This document shows positions 1 to 9,179 of a stretch of 64,000 nt of DNA, piece after piece. The position numbers and the translations under genes are program-made. This DNA comes from Aureimonas sp. AU22. GTDB lineage: Bacteria > Pseudomonadota > Alphaproteobacteria > Rhizobiales > Rhizobiaceae. How positions within the stretch are numbered: position 1 is the first letter of the stretch; every line of letters begins with the position of its first letter. The notes below the pieces were generated by a model. It had not been told where the DNA came from. It was given only the letters and a program-made list of their open reading frames with translations, and searched no databases. The stretch is from contig NZ_BBWJ01000014.1 in assembly GCF_001463745.1 (NCBI RefSeq), positions 124,001 through 188,000 of the forward strand. Reading direction: 5' to 3'.

Positions 1-45
1 ATCACCGCGCTGGCAAGGGAGGCGGCGGCGCTCGGGCGTCGCTGA
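1..45 (+). CDS. C-terminal tail of an unidentified protein (cut by window edge)
   Basis: Only the last 14 codons and a TGA stop are present. The visible tail is Ala/Arg-rich, probably helical, and ends in LGRR. That is too little to assign a family. A strong hairpin begins 11 nt after the stop, which supports a genuine gene end. Confidence 0.5.
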   Translation: MTALAREAAALGRR

Positions 46-56
46 CGTCGCAGCGG

Positions 57-82
57 GGCGGCGGCGACTGGCCGCCGCCTTT
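57..82 (+). terminator. Hairpin terminator after the first partial gene
   Basis: A perfect 9-bp GC stem (GGCGGCGGC pairing with GCCGCCGCC) with a 5-nt GACTG loop is followed by TTT. It lies just behind the partial gene and before the next plus-strand gene. The short U-run makes it moderately convincing. Confidence 0.6.
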
Positions 83-132
83 CGTCCTCCCATCTTCCGC
101 AGGACCTTCCGCCTCCCGGACCCGCGATCCCC

Positions 133-999
133 TTGCACGCCATTCCCCGTCTGCTTCTCGTCGTTCTGCTCGCCGGCCTGCTGTCGGCCTGTTCGGGCCC
201 GGCGTTTCTCAACGCGCTGACCAGCCGCGCCGGCTTCGAGACGATCCCCGATATCCGCTACATGCCGGGCGAGCGCGGGACGTTCGATCTCTACGTGCCC
301 AATGGGGCGGGGGCGTCGACGCCGATCGTCGTGTTCTTCTACGGCGGAAGCTGGGACTCCGGTTCGAAGTCGATCTACCCCTTCCTCGGGCAGTCGCTGG
401 CATCGGCGGGCTTCGTCGTCGCCATTCCGGACTACCGGGTCTACCCCGAGGTGCGCTTCCCGACCTTCGTGGAGGACGGCGCGCGGGCCGTGGCAGCCGT
501 GGAGCGGCTCGCACGTCAAGGAGGGGCTGGCATCGCGCCCGGCCGGCACCCGATCTTCCTCATGGGCCATTCGGCCGGCGCGCAGATCGCCGCGCTCCTC
601 GCCTATGACGGCCGCTATCTCGACGCTGCTGGGGCGAATACCGGGATCGCCGGCTTCGTAGGCCTGTCCGGGCCCTACGACTTCCTGCCGTTGACGGAGG
701 AGCGCTACAAGCGGATCTTCCCGCCAGCCCTGCGCGACGCCAGCCAGCCGGTGCGCTTCGTCGGCGCGGGCGATCCGACGAGCTTCCTGGCGCATGGCGC
801 GAAAGACACGACGGTGGATCCCGAGAATGCGCGCTCCCTGGCCCGTCATCTACAACGCGCCGGCGTTCCCGTGACGCACAAACTCTATCCCGACCTCGAC
901 CATATCGGTACGATCAGCTCGTTCGCGACCGCCCTGCCGCTCGGCGACAGGCAGCTGCGCGAAGACGTTCTGGCGTTTCTGAGGGACCGATCGCGATGA
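133..999 (+). CDS. Alpha/beta-hydrolase lipoprotein (carboxylesterase-like)
   Basis: Predicted envelope-anchored esterase of the alpha/beta-hydrolase fold. A hydrophobic signal ends in a lipobox LSAC around residue 20, so the protein is probably lipidated. The oxyanion loop reads YGGSW (residues 70-74), a variant of the usual HGGGW. The nucleophile is in GHSAG (Ser147), with Asp225 and His257 completing a plausible triad. The start is TTG, chosen because it gives the full signal peptide; no in-frame ATG lies nearby. Its stop overlaps the next gene by four bases, so the two are probably co-translated. The substrate is unknown. Confidence 0.8.
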   Translation: MHAIPRLLLVVLLAGLLSACSGPAFLNALTSRAGFETIPDIRYMPGERGTFDLYVPNGAGASTPIVVFFYGGSWDSGSKSIYPFLGQSLASAGFVVAIPDYRVYPEVRFPTFVEDGARAVAAVERLARQGGAGIAPGRHPIFLMGHSAGAQIAALLAYDGRYLDAAGANTGIAGFVGLSGPYDFLPLTEERYKRIFPPALRDASQPVRFVGAGDPTSFLAHGAKDTTVDPENARSLARHLQRAGVPVTHKLYPDLDHIGTISSFATALPLGDRQLREDVLAFLRDRSR

Positions 1000-1667
1000 C
1001 GAGCCACGACCTTTCGCACTGGGAACCTCGCGAGATGCCGGGGCACGGTGCGATGATCGGCGATGCCGTTCGCGTGGAGCCGATGCGCGACGCGCGGCGC
1101 TTCGCCGAACTGCATGAAGCCTTCGCGGGGCACGACCGGCTGTGGGACTACCTGGCCTATGGTCCGTTCGAGACGCCTGAGGATTTCGGGCGCTACGCCA
1201 ACGCGCACTATCTCGGCGTCGATCCGATGTTCCATGCCATCGTTCCCCTGTCCTCGAACCGGGCGGAAGGGGTCGCGGCGTTGATGCGGTTGGATCCGGC
1301 CAATGGCGTCGTCGAGATCGGGCATATCTGCCTCGGGCCCAGCCTCCAGCAGACGCGCGCCGCCACGGAGGCGTTCCACCTTCTGTTCTCGCGCGTGTTC
1401 GACGAACTCGGCTACCGACGTCTCGAATGGAAATGCAACGACGGGAACGCGCCGTCGAAGCGCGCGGCGCTCCGTTTCGGGTTCACGTTCGAGGGCGTCT
1501 TCCGTCAGCACATGGTGGTCAAGGGCCGCAACCGCGACACCGCCTGGTTCTCGATCGTCGACGCCGACTGGCCGAGGGTGAAGGCCGGGTTCGAGGCCTG
1601 GTTGCGGCCAGAGAATTTCGACGCGAACGGCCGGCAGCGCCGGTCGCTCGCCCAGTCGCGCCCCTGA
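996..1667 (+). CDS. GNAT-family N-acetyltransferase (RimJ/RimL type)
   Basis: Predicted cytoplasmic acetyl-CoA-dependent N-acetyltransferase. Features of the RimJ/RimL branch are visible: an acetyl-CoA-binding stretch with QQTRAATEA in the middle, then a motif YRRLEWKCNDGN and a substituted FGF segment typical of proteins that acetylate protein N-termini or small amines. Length (223 residues) is normal for the family. The ATG overlaps the stop of the upstream esterase (ATGA), so they form a two-gene unit. The substrate cannot be read from sequence. Confidence 0.85.
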   Translation: MTSHDLSHWEPREMPGHGAMIGDAVRVEPMRDARRFAELHEAFAGHDRLWDYLAYGPFETPEDFGRYANAHYLGVDPMFHAIVPLSSNRAEGVAALMRLDPANGVVEIGHICLGPSLQQTRAATEAFHLLFSRVFDELGYRRLEWKCNDGNAPSKRAALRFGFTFEGVFRQHMVVKGRNRDTAWFSIVDADWPRVKAGFEAWLRPENFDANGRQRRSLAQSRP

Positions 1668-1673
1668 GGAGCG

Positions 1674-2114
1674 TCAGCCCCGCGCGGGAACGATCGTGAT
1701 CAGGGCGTTGGACGGGTAGATCGACTCGTAGAGAACGCCGTCGCCCGGAATGAACTCGAGCACGGTCTCGCCGCCGCCGTCGGCCATGATGAGCGAGCCG
1801 TCGCCGGTGGTCTTCCAGTAGGCGACGCGAGCCAGTTCGGGCGAGGCCGCGCAGTCGGGTCCGAGCGGGGCGCGGCGGAAGCCGGCCGCGGCGTCGGCGG
1901 GACCGGCGATCTTGCAGGTTGCGCCGTTGCGCAGGTCGATGAGGCGGATCGCGGCCGCCGGCTGCGGACCAGTGGGCTCGATCGAGCCGGTGATCTCGCT
2001 CGACGGACGCATCAGCGACACGAGGCTTTCGGCATTCGCGTCCGAATGGGCGGGAAGGTTGGCGAGGATCGTACCGACGAAGCCGACGCCTAGCGCCACG
2101 GCTGCAAATCTCAT
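1674..2114 (-). CDS. Exported protein resembling AprI/Inh-type protease inhibitors
   Basis: A 146-residue protein with an N-terminal signal peptide, then a small domain with two cysteines (in ATCKIAG and GPDCAAS), a conserved Trp after the second Cys, and an alternating beta pattern ending in a G-x-x-VLEF-like strand. This resembles the lipocalin-like AprI/Inh/Omp19 protease-inhibitor fold found as periplasmic proteins in Rhizobiales. GGAG sits 6 nt before the chosen ATG; a longer reading frame exists upstream but lacks a signal sequence at its start. Domain assignment is by eye and tentative. Confidence 0.6.
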   Translation of the reverse strand: MRFAAVALGVGFVGTILANLPAHSDANAESLVSLMRPSSEITGSIEPTGPQPAAAIRLIDLRNGATCKIAGPADAAAGFRRAPLGPDCAASPELARVAYWKTTGDGSLIMADGGGETVLEFIPGDGVLYESIYPSNALITIVPARG

Positions 2115-2273
2115 GACCAATCTCCAAATGCACCGCCTTGCCGAGCGGCACGAAACCCTTGAACGGCCTGCGGCTCCCGGGAAGCGATGGTTCCCGAACA
2201 CGTGGAGGGGCAAGCGGACAGAGAGACAGTATCGCATCGTTATCCTTACCTGAGGGTTAACGATGCGATCTCG

Positions 2274-3374
2274 TCAGAACTTGCCTTCGAGGCGCAGCTG
2301 CAGCGAGCGGGTGTCGCCGTCACCGCCGAAGCGCGAGCGATGTTCGACCCGCGCGGTCCAGTGCGGCGCGAGTTCCGCCTCGATCTCCGGCGCGATCGTC
2401 AGTTCCTGGCTGACCATTCGCCCGAGCGACTGCGCTCGCGCGAGATCCTGACGAACCTCCAGCCGAAGGGCCGGCGCGAGCGCGTAGTCCGGCCGACGGA
2501 TCGCGCGCGCCGTCTTGATGCCGGCCACGGCCGAGGCACGGCTGGCGAAGAGGGCCGACCCCGTTCCGACCCCGCGCGGCTGGGTGCGGATGGCGGCCGA
2601 CTCGAAGCGGCCGTAGGGGGAAAGCACCACCGAGCCGGCGCTCATGCGCGAGCCGTAGGTCGCGGTCGCAAAGCCCGCCTCGCCGGACCCGATCGCTCCG
2701 CCCGCGGAGGCTGCGGACGCGTACAAGGGGCCGAAACCCACGGCGAGATCGACGAAACTGTCCGGCGTCGGGGCGAAGGTGCCGTAGCTTGAGACCGTGG
2801 GCAGGTCCAGCGCGCCGCCATCCGACTGGTAGGTGCGGTTGAAGCCGGCGGCGATGCCGGCGGAACCGCGCGTCGAGAGCGCGAGATCGAAGCCGGTCGC
2901 GACGTCGGCACGCGATTGCCGCGAGGCGATCATGCCGTCTAGGTCGCGACCGAACTCGATCACGCCGCTGCCCCACACATCGCCCGACCCGTCGCTCGTG
3001 GCCTTGCGGTTCACCTCCAGTTCGGCGGTCGGTGCGGGGCGCCCGTCGAAGTCGTTGTCCCAGAGAAGCGTCGGCAGGTCGGGCTCGGGCTGCGCCAGGA
3101 ACGGGTCGAGCGTGCGGTCCGCCTGGCTTCGCGCAAGCCGCAGGTCGAGGTCGACGCCGGACATGGCGGTCACGCCGGGATCGCGCACGTCCTCGATCCG
3201 CGCGTTGACGCGAGCGCCCGCCGCAAGTGCGAGATCGCTTGCGGCACGCAGAGCGGTTTCGAGCTGCGCGGCGTGGGCGGTTGGCTCGGTGCCCAAGACC
3301 GGGCCGAGAAGGAAACAGGCTGCGAACGCCGCGGCCGAAGGGCTGCGGCGTTTTCGAGGCCGGAGAACGGGCAT
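2274..3374 (-). CDS. Hypothetical exported protein, probable outer-membrane beta-barrel
   Basis: I do not recognise this 366-residue protein. It starts after a GGAGA site with a basic N-terminus (PRKRR), a hydrophobic segment and an Ala-x-Ala cleavage site, so it should be exported. The second half is rich in alternating polar/hydrophobic stretches with Gly, Ser, Thr and Arg, and the chain ends in a strand terminating in Phe (RLEGKF), the usual signature of outer-membrane barrels. It may be an autotransporter-like barrel without a passenger. Faces the inhibitor-like gene in the same direction. Confidence 0.55.
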   Translation of the reverse strand: MPVLRPRKRRSPSAAAFAACFLLGPVLGTEPTAHAAQLETALRAASDLALAAGARVNARIEDVRDPGVTAMSGVDLDLRLARSQADRTLDPFLAQPEPDLPTLLWDNDFDGRPAPTAELEVNRKATSDGSGDVWGSGVIEFGRDLDGMIASRQSRADVATGFDLALSTRGSAGIAAGFNRTYQSDGGALDLPTVSSYGTFAPTPDSFVDLAVGFGPLYASAASAGGAIGSGEAGFATATYGSRMSAGSVVLSPYGRFESAAIRTQPRGVGTGSALFASRASAVAGIKTARAIRRPDYALAPALRLEVRQDLARAQSLGRMVSQELTIAPEIEAELAPHWTARVEHRSRFGGDGDTRSLQLRLEGKF

Positions 3375-3471
3375 GAACCGTCTCCCAGATCGTGGATGTC
3401 GATGCGAATGATCGCAGCGCAGCATAACCTGGGGCTGGATCACGCGAAAGGGCGTGATTCCCCAGGAGCGT

Positions 3472-4470
3472 TCACGAAACCTTGGCGCGGGAGAGGCCGG
3501 CCGCCTCGCTCTCGGGAACGGGGGTCGGCAGCGGCTCGCCGGCGAACCAGGCCGACAGGTTGTCGGCGACAAGGTTGCCCATGGCGCGGCGCGTGTCGCG
3601 CGAGGCCGACGCCACGTGCGGCAGGACGACGACGTTGGGCAGGGCGAGAAGATCGGCAGGGATGCGCGGCTCGTCCGCGAAGACGTCGAGGCCCGCGCGG
3701 GCGATGGTGCCGTCCCGGAGGGCGTCGATCAGCGCCGGTTCGTCCACGGTGGAGCCGCGCCCGATATTGATGAAGATGCCGTCCGGTCCAAGCGCGCGAA
3801 GGATGCCGGCGTTCACCGCCTTGTCCGTCGACGCGCCGCCGGGCGCTGCGACGACGAGAATGTCGACGGCCTTCGCGAGGCCTTCCAACGTATCGTGATA
3901 GGCGTAGGACACGTCCGAGCGGCGCGAGCGGTTGTGGTAGGCGATGGCGAGACCGAACGCTTCCAGGCGCTTGGCGATCGCGAGGCCGATGCGTCCGAGG
4001 CCCATGATGCCGACCGTCTTGCCGCGCAGCGAGAATCGGGTGAGCGGGTAGGGGCCCTCCGCCTGCCAGCGCCCGGCGCGCGCATAGGCTTCCGCCTGGC
4101 CGAGCTCGCGCACGGTCATCAGGAGAAGCCCAAGCGTCGTGTCGGCCACCTCATCGGTGAGGACGTCGGGCGTGTTGGTGACCGCAACGCCGCGCGAGGC
4201 GGCATGGGCGGCGTCGACGCCGTCGTAGCCGACGCCGAAATGGCCGATGACCTCGAGGTTCGGCAGCGCATCGATCGCCGCGTTGGGGATGTGACCGGCG
4301 ACCGCCACGGCGCGGATCGAGGCGCGCTCGCCCTCGGGCAGTTCGGCGAGGTCGCGCTCGCGCAGCTTGCGGACCGTGAAGCGGCGTTCCAGCTCGGTGA
4401 CGCCGTCTCCGTTGTAGGGGCCGAAGACGAGGACGGTGGCGTCGTTGGATGGGGACACGCGGGCGCTCAT
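3472..4470 (-). CDS. D-isomer-specific 2-hydroxyacid dehydrogenase
   Basis: Cytoplasmic NAD(P)H-dependent oxidoreductase acting on 2-keto/2-hydroxy acids such as glyoxylate, hydroxypyruvate or 2-ketogluconate. The nucleotide-binding motif GLGRIG lies at residues 157-162 and the catalytic trio Arg238, Glu267 and His285 is intact (INIGRGS, FADEP, VVLPH). Length (332) is standard. The ATG overlaps the stop of the upstream LacI-type regulator by four bases, so the pair is one operon and the enzyme probably belongs to a sugar-acid pathway controlled by that regulator. Exact substrate unknown. Confidence 0.88.
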   Translation of the reverse strand: MSARVSPSNDATVLVFGPYNGDGVTELERRFTVRKLRERDLAELPEGERASIRAVAVAGHIPNAAIDALPNLEVIGHFGVGYDGVDAAHAASRGVAVTNTPDVLTDEVADTTLGLLLMTVRELGQAEAYARAGRWQAEGPYPLTRFSLRGKTVGIMGLGRIGLAIAKRLEAFGLAIAYHNRSRRSDVSYAYHDTLEGLAKAVDILVVAAPGGASTDKAVNAGILRALGPDGIFINIGRGSTVDEPALIDALRDGTIARAGLDVFADEPRIPADLLALPNVVVLPHVASASRDTRRAMGNLVADNLSAWFAGEPLPTPVPESEAAGLSRAKVS

Positions 4471-5507
4471 TTTGCGAGGGATGGAGTGAGGGTTCCGGAA
4501 CCGATGCGGCTGGACTGGCGCACGCGCAAGGCGGGACGGATCAGTTCGAGCCGCTCCTCGGCTGGCGCGCCGTTCAAACGGGCCAGAAGCGCGTTGGCGG
4601 CGCGATGGCCGACCTCCGTCTGCCCGTTGGCGACCGTGGTGAGCGGCGGCATGGCGATCGCCGCCTCGTCGATGTCGTCGTAGCCGCAGATGGCGATGTC
4701 GACGCCCGGCCGGACGCCCGCACGAGACAGGCCGTACATCAGCCCGAGCGCGACGAGATCGGAGAAGCAGACAACGGCACTCGGCCTGTCGGCGAGGGTT
4801 AGGAATTCGTTTGCCGCATCGAAGCCCTGGTGGCGCGAGCGCGGACCCTTGATCCACCATTCCGGGCGGAAGGCGATGCCGGCTTCCTGCAAGGCGTCGC
4901 GGTAGCCCTGCGCCCGGTCGCGGCCAGTGGATGTCTGGTCCGTGCCGCCGACGAGCGCGATGCTGCGATGGCCTTCCTCGATCAGGTGCCGCACCACCAG
5001 CGACATCCCGTAGGCGTCGTCACCGCGAAACGAGGCGACGCCCGAGCCTTCCACCGTGCGCGCGATGAGGGCGACGGGCAGGTCGTTGTCCTCGGCGAGA
5101 CGGATGTCCGAGGCGGGCGTGCCGATCGCCGGCGACATAATCAGCCCGTCGGCGCCGAGCTGCAGCATCGTGTCAAGGAAGGAGCGCTGCTTGGACAGGT
5201 CGTCGTAGTGATTACAAAGCACGAAGGTCTGGCGATGGCGGTCGAGTTCGTCCTCGATCGCCTTCAGGATCTCGCCGTAGAACGGGTTCATGATGTCGTG
5301 GACGCATACCCCGACGATGCCGGACTTCGAGGTGCGAAGGCTCGCGGCGCGGCGGTTGTAGATGTAGCCGGACGTGCGGGCTTCTTCCTTGATGCGCTCG
5401 CGCGTCACTTCCGCCACGAGGGGGCTGTCGCGCAGCGCCAGCGAAACGGTCGCCGTGGAGAGGCCGAGCCGTTCGGCGATCGTCGACAGTTTGACCTTCT
5501 GCGCCAC
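4467..5507 (-). CDS. LacI-family transcriptional regulator
   Basis: A 346-residue DNA-binding repressor. The N-terminal helix-turn-helix and hinge are complete (LSTIAERLGLSTATVSLAL at residues 7-25, then the GYIYNRRAA hinge region), followed by a periplasmic-binding-like sugar-sensing domain with the usual GxDxxxFxRP-type layout and a conserved NGQTEVG near the dimer surface. It is first in an operon with the 2-hydroxyacid dehydrogenase, suggesting it senses a related sugar or sugar acid. No clear palindrome was found in the 80 bases upstream. Confidence 0.88.
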   Translation of the reverse strand: MAQKVKLSTIAERLGLSTATVSLALRDSPLVAEVTRERIKEEARTSGYIYNRRAASLRTSKSGIVGVCVHDIMNPFYGEILKAIEDELDRHRQTFVLCNHYDDLSKQRSFLDTMLQLGADGLIMSPAIGTPASDIRLAEDNDLPVALIARTVEGSGVASFRGDDAYGMSLVVRHLIEEGHRSIALVGGTDQTSTGRDRAQGYRDALQEAGIAFRPEWWIKGPRSRHQGFDAANEFLTLADRPSAVVCFSDLVALGLMYGLSRAGVRPGVDIAICGYDDIDEAAIAMPPLTTVANGQTEVGHRAANALLARLNGAPAEERLELIRPALRVRQSSRIGSGTLTPSLAK

Positions 5508-5587
5508 CTAGTGCCGTTCCATGTCCATGCGCCCGTGCTCAGCCCTCGGGTGTAAGGACTGGCCTTGTTCGACGCAACCGGAGCCCG

Positions 5588-6064
5588 TCAATCCTCCGTC
5601 TCCCCCGACGCGGCGGCCGGCGCATCGTCGGCGAAGTTCTTTTCGATCCGGCGCAGCAGCTTGCGCAGCCGCCGGGCGTCCTTGGTCTTCATGCCCTTGA
5701 GCGCCCGTTTCTCAACGCCGCCCCGCACGAGGCGGACCTCCGCGACGAGGCTCTGGCCCTTGTCCGTCAGATGCACGAAGCTCTGGCGTGCGTCAGTGCC
5801 GGACGGGCGGCGCTCGACGATGCCCTGCGCCGACAGCCGCGTCATGGTCTTGGTGACGGTCGGCGGGCGCACGGCGAGGCGTTCCGCGAGGTCGCGCAGC
5901 GAGATGCCGTCGTCTTCCTCCGCGATGGCGAGAAGCACGGCGTCCTGGCCAGGGTACAGTCCACGCGCGGCCAACTCGTGCGATAGCGCGTTGCGCACGG
6001 CGCGGGCCGTCAGCGTCAGCTGAGCGCCGACCGCGCCACCTTTGATTTTCTTGCGCTCGCCCAT
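5588..6064 (-). CDS. MarR-family transcriptional regulator
   Basis: A 158-residue winged-helix regulator. The recognition helix region [23 protein letters not shown] and the wing [17 protein letters not shown] with its conserved DxR are easy to see. MarR proteins repress nearby genes until a phenolic or oxidative ligand binds. It is divergent from the creatininase-family gene across 123 bp, so that gene is a possible target. The Lys/Arg-rich C-terminus ends in an acidic Ala-rich tail. Confidence 0.85.
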   Translation of the reverse strand: MGERKKIKGGAVGAQLTLTARAVRNALSHELAARGLYPGQDAVLLAIAEEDDGISLRDLAERLAVRPPTVTKTMTRLSAQGIVERRPSGTDARQSFVHLTDKGQSLVAEVRLVRGGVEKRALKGMKTKDARRLRKLLRRIEKNFADDAPAAASGETED

Positions 6065-6187
6065 ACTCGATCACCCGGTCTTCTCGACGCGAGGATGACC
6101 GGGACGCCCTGTCTTGTCCACGCCAAGCGGCCTTTCACCATTCCCTGCGGGCCTCTACAAGCCTTCGCAGTCTGAGGAGAGCCACCC

Positions 6188-6994
6188 ATGAGCCTCGCGC
6201 GCCGATTCGAGGAGCTGACCAGCGCCGATCTTGCCGAACGGCGGGGCATGCTCGACAGGGCGGTGGCGGTGCTGCCTGTCGCGGCGGTCGAGCAGCATGG
6301 CGAGCACCTGCCACTCGGCACCGACGCCCTGATCGCCGACGCCATGGTGTCCCGCGCGATCGCGTGCCTTCGCGCCGACCTCGAAGCCGTGTTCCTGCCG
6401 ACCCTGCGCGTCGGCGCCTCCGACGAACACCTCGCCTTTCCCGGCACGCTGTCGCTCGGCTGGCGCGTCGCGACGGAGACGATCGTTCGCCTCGGCGAAG
6501 GGGTGGCGGATGCCGGGTTCCGGCGCATGGCGATCGTGTCCTCGCATGGCGGCAACACCCAGGCCGTCGAGGCGGCGGCGCTCGATCTACGACGCCGGCG
6601 CGGCCTCCTCTGCGCCAGCGCCTCGTGGAACCGCTTCAAGCTGCCGCCCGGCCTGCTATCGGACGAGGAGGTGGCGACGGGCATCCACGGCGGCGCTCTC
6701 GAGACCGCGCTGATGCTGCACATCCGGCCCGACCTCGTTCGAACGGACCGGATCGCGAATCGCGCCTCGCTGCAGACCCGGCTCGCCGCCGAGCGCCGCC
6801 ACCTGCGCGCGCATGGACGGCTCGGCTTCGGCTGGCTGGCCGAGGATCTGAACCCCGTCGGCACCGTCGGCGATGCCGGCCTCGGCACGGCGGATATCGG
6901 CCGCGCGATCCTCGATCACCAGGCCGCGCGCTTCGCGGAGTTCCTCGAAGACGTCGCCGCCGTGGATTGGCCTGTGGTCCCCGTGCAAAACTGA
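6188..6994 (+). CDS. Creatininase-family amidohydrolase
   Basis: Cytoplasmic metal-dependent amidohydrolase of the creatininase fold. Predicted metal ligands are present: Glu35 and His37 in EQHGEH, Asp46 in LGTD, His120 in SSHGGN and Glu172 in HGGALETA. The family includes creatininase, MftE and FAPy deformylase, so true creatinine hydrolysis should not be assumed. A GAGGAG site lies 8 nt before the ATG. The next gene starts 44 nt downstream and may be co-transcribed. Confidence 0.85.
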   Translation: MSLARRFEELTSADLAERRGMLDRAVAVLPVAAVEQHGEHLPLGTDALIADAMVSRAIACLRADLEAVFLPTLRVGASDEHLAFPGTLSLGWRVATETIVRLGEGVADAGFRRMAIVSSHGGNTQAVEAAALDLRRRRGLLCASASWNRFKLPPGLLSDEEVATGIHGGALETALMLHIRPDLVRTDRIANRASLQTRLAAERRHLRAHGRLGFGWLAEDLNPVGTVGDAGLGTADIGRAILDHQAARFAEFLEDVAAVDWPVVPVQN

Positions 6995-7038
6995 TCGAGC
7001 GGGCCTATATCGGGCGCTCCAGGCAAGGAGGCATCCCG

Positions 7039-8196
7039 ATGTCCGACACGTCCCGCCCGACCGAGGGCCAGATCCCCGTCACCGTGCTCACCGGCTATCT
7101 CGGCTCCGGCAAGACGACGCTCTTGAACCGCATCCTCACCGAGGACCACGGCAAGCGCTACGCCGTGATCGTCAACGAGTTCGGCGAGATCGGCATCGAC
7201 AACGACCTCATCGTCGAGACCGACGAAGAGATCTACGAGATGAACAACGGCTGCATCTGCTGCACCGTGCGCGGCGATCTCGTGCGCGTGGTGGAGAACC
7301 TCACCAAGCGCACCGGCCGTTTCGACGCCATCATCGTCGAGACCACGGGCCTCGCCGACCCCGTTCCCGTGGCGCAGACCTTCTTCATGGACGACGACGT
7401 GCGCGCCAAGACGCGCCTCGATGCCGTGGTCGCGCTGGTGGACGCCAAGCACATCGGCCTGCGCCTCAAGGATTCGCGCGAGGCCGAGGACCAGATTGCC
7501 TTTGCCGACGTCGTACTCCTCAACAAGACCGATCTCGTGACGCCGGAGGAACTGGCGCGCGTCGAGGCCACCGTGCGCGCCATCAACCCGTCCGCCGTGA
7601 TCCACCGCACCGAGCGCTCCGCGATCCGGCTCGACCGCGTGCTCGGGCAGGGCGCGTTCGACCTCAGCCGAGTTCTCGACCAGGATCCGCATTTCCTCGA
7701 AGAAGCGGCGCAGGCGCACGACGACCATGTCTGCGGGCCGGACTGCGACCACGACCATCACCATCACGCCCACGACCACCATGGCCATGACCATCACGAT
7801 CATGACCATCACGACCACCATCACCACCATCACGATCATGGCCACGACCATCACGGCGAGGTGGCGCCGATCCACGACGTGACGGTGACGTCGATCTCGC
7901 TGCGCGGCGGCGAGCTGGATCAGAACCGCTTCTTCCCCTGGATCCAGAACCTGACCCAGACGGAAGGACCGAACATCCTGCGTCTCAAGGGCATCATCGC
8001 CTTCAAGGGCGACCCGGACCGCTACGTGATCCAGGGCGTCCACATGATCATCGAGGGCGACCACCAGCGGCCGTGGCGCGAGGACGAGCCCCGCGAGAGC
8101 CGGCTCGTCTTCATCGGCCGGGAACTCGACGCAGAGCGGCTGGAGGCCGAATTCCGGTCCTGCGCGGCCAAGACGCGCGAGGCCGCGCCCGCCTGA
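7039..8196 (+). CDS. CobW/COG0523-family metallochaperone GTPase with His-rich insert
   Basis: G3E-family GTPase, thought to deliver zinc or another metal to client proteins using GTP hydrolysis. Walker A is at residues 19-27 (GYLGSGKTT), the metal-binding CxCC is Cys72-x-Cys74-Cys75, and NKTD provides guanine specificity. Residues about 225-273 form an extreme His/Asp run with two Cys, followed by the CobW C-terminal domain. AAGGAG sits 9 nt before the ATG. The stop shares one base with the next ATG (TGATG), coupling it to a WD40 protein. I see no clear Zur box upstream. Which metal is served is not visible. Confidence 0.92.
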   Translation: MSDTSRPTEGQIPVTVLTGYLGSGKTTLLNRILTEDHGKRYAVIVNEFGEIGIDNDLIVETDEEIYEMNNGCICCTVRGDLVRVVENLTKRTGRFDAIIVETTGLADPVPVAQTFFMDDDVRAKTRLDAVVALVDAKHIGLRLKDSREAEDQIAFADVVLLNKTDLVTPEELARVEATVRAINPSAVIHRTERSAIRLDRVLGQGAFDLSRVLDQDPHFLEEAAQAHDDHVCGPDCDHDHHHHAHDHHGHDHHDHDHHDHHHHHHDHGHDHHGEVAPIHDVTVTSISLRGGELDQNRFFPWIQNLTQTEGPNILRLKGIIAFKGDPDRYVIQGVHMIIEGDHQRPWREDEPRESRLVFIGRELDAERLEAEFRSCAAKTREAAPA

Positions 8197-9173
8197 TGCC
8201 TGACATTGCCCCCTATTCGTTCGACGGCCATGTCGAGACCGCCGCCTTCCTGAAGGACGAGCCGGTCTTCTCTCTGTCGGACGGCACGATCCGCTTCCCA
8301 GCCGGGGGCGAAACCGTCATCGAGGCGCACAAGGGCGGGCTCCTGTCCGCCCGGCTCGACCCGTTCGCGCCGCGGCTCCTGTCGGGCGGCGAGGACGGGC
8401 GCGTGGTCGCCACGACGCCGGACCGCCAGTCGTCTGAAATCGCGTCGGCGGGCCGTAAGTGGATCTCGTCGGTCGCCGGTGGTCCGGGCGGGGCGGTCGG
8501 CTATGCCGTGGGACGGACGGCCTTCGTGCGCGACGCCAAGGGCGGAGTCCGCGAGTTCGCCCACGGGCGCACGGTGGAGGACCTCGCCTTCGCGCCGAAG
8601 GGCTTGCGCATCGCGACCGCGCGCTACGATGGCGCCTCGCTGTTCTTCGCAGGAACCGACGCCAAGGCGCAGGAACTGGAATGGAAGGGTGCCCATACCG
8701 GCGCCACCTTCTCGCCGGACGGCCGTTTCCTCGTTACCATCATGCAGGAGAACGCGCTGCACGGCTGGCGTCTCGACGACGGCAAGCACATGCGCATGAC
8801 CGGCTATCCCGCCAAGGTGAAGAGCATGTCCTGGTCGGCCAAAGGCAAGTTCCTGGCGACCTCGGGCGCCCCGGCTGCCATCCTCTGGCCCTTCACGGGC
8901 AAGGACGGCCCCATGGGCAAGGCGCCGCTCGAACTCGGCACGCGCGGCGACACCGGCGTCGTCGCCGTCGCCTGCCATCCGTCGGACGACGTCGTGGCCA
9001 TCGGTTATGCCGACGGCATGATCCTGGCGGTGCGCTTTTCCGACGCCAAGGAAGCACTCCTGCGGCGCGGCGGATCGAGCGCGGCGCGCACGCTCGCCTG
9101 GGACGCGAAGGGGCGGTTCCTGGCGTTCGGGACGGAAAGCGGAGACGCCGGCGTCATCGACATCGCCGGCTGA
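8196..9173 (+). CDS. WD40-repeat protein coupled to the CobW GTPase
   Basis: A 325-residue protein without signal peptide, made of repeated blades with motifs such as FSPDGRFLV, WSAKGKFLATSG and WDAKGRFLAFGTESG, consistent with a seven-bladed propeller. Such proteins are scaffolds rather than enzymes. Its ATG overlaps the GTPase stop by one base, which suggests the two act together, perhaps as a docking surface for metal delivery. That functional link is inference from gene order. Confidence 0.85.
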   Translation: MPDIAPYSFDGHVETAAFLKDEPVFSLSDGTIRFPAGGETVIEAHKGGLLSARLDPFAPRLLSGGEDGRVVATTPDRQSSEIASAGRKWISSVAGGPGGAVGYAVGRTAFVRDAKGGVREFAHGRTVEDLAFAPKGLRIATARYDGASLFFAGTDAKAQELEWKGAHTGATFSPDGRFLVTIMQENALHGWRLDDGKHMRMTGYPAKVKSMSWSAKGKFLATSGAPAAILWPFTGKDGPMGKAPLELGTRGDTGVVAVACHPSDDVVAIGYADGMILAVRFSDAKEALLRRGGSSAARTLAWDAKGRFLAFGTESGDAGVIDIAG

Positions 9174-9179
9174 GGCACT

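Noticed and set aside
3454-4683. 409-codon plus-strand frame over the 2-hydroxyacid dehydrogenase
   Set aside because: Antisense to a gene with complete catalytic residues and operon context.
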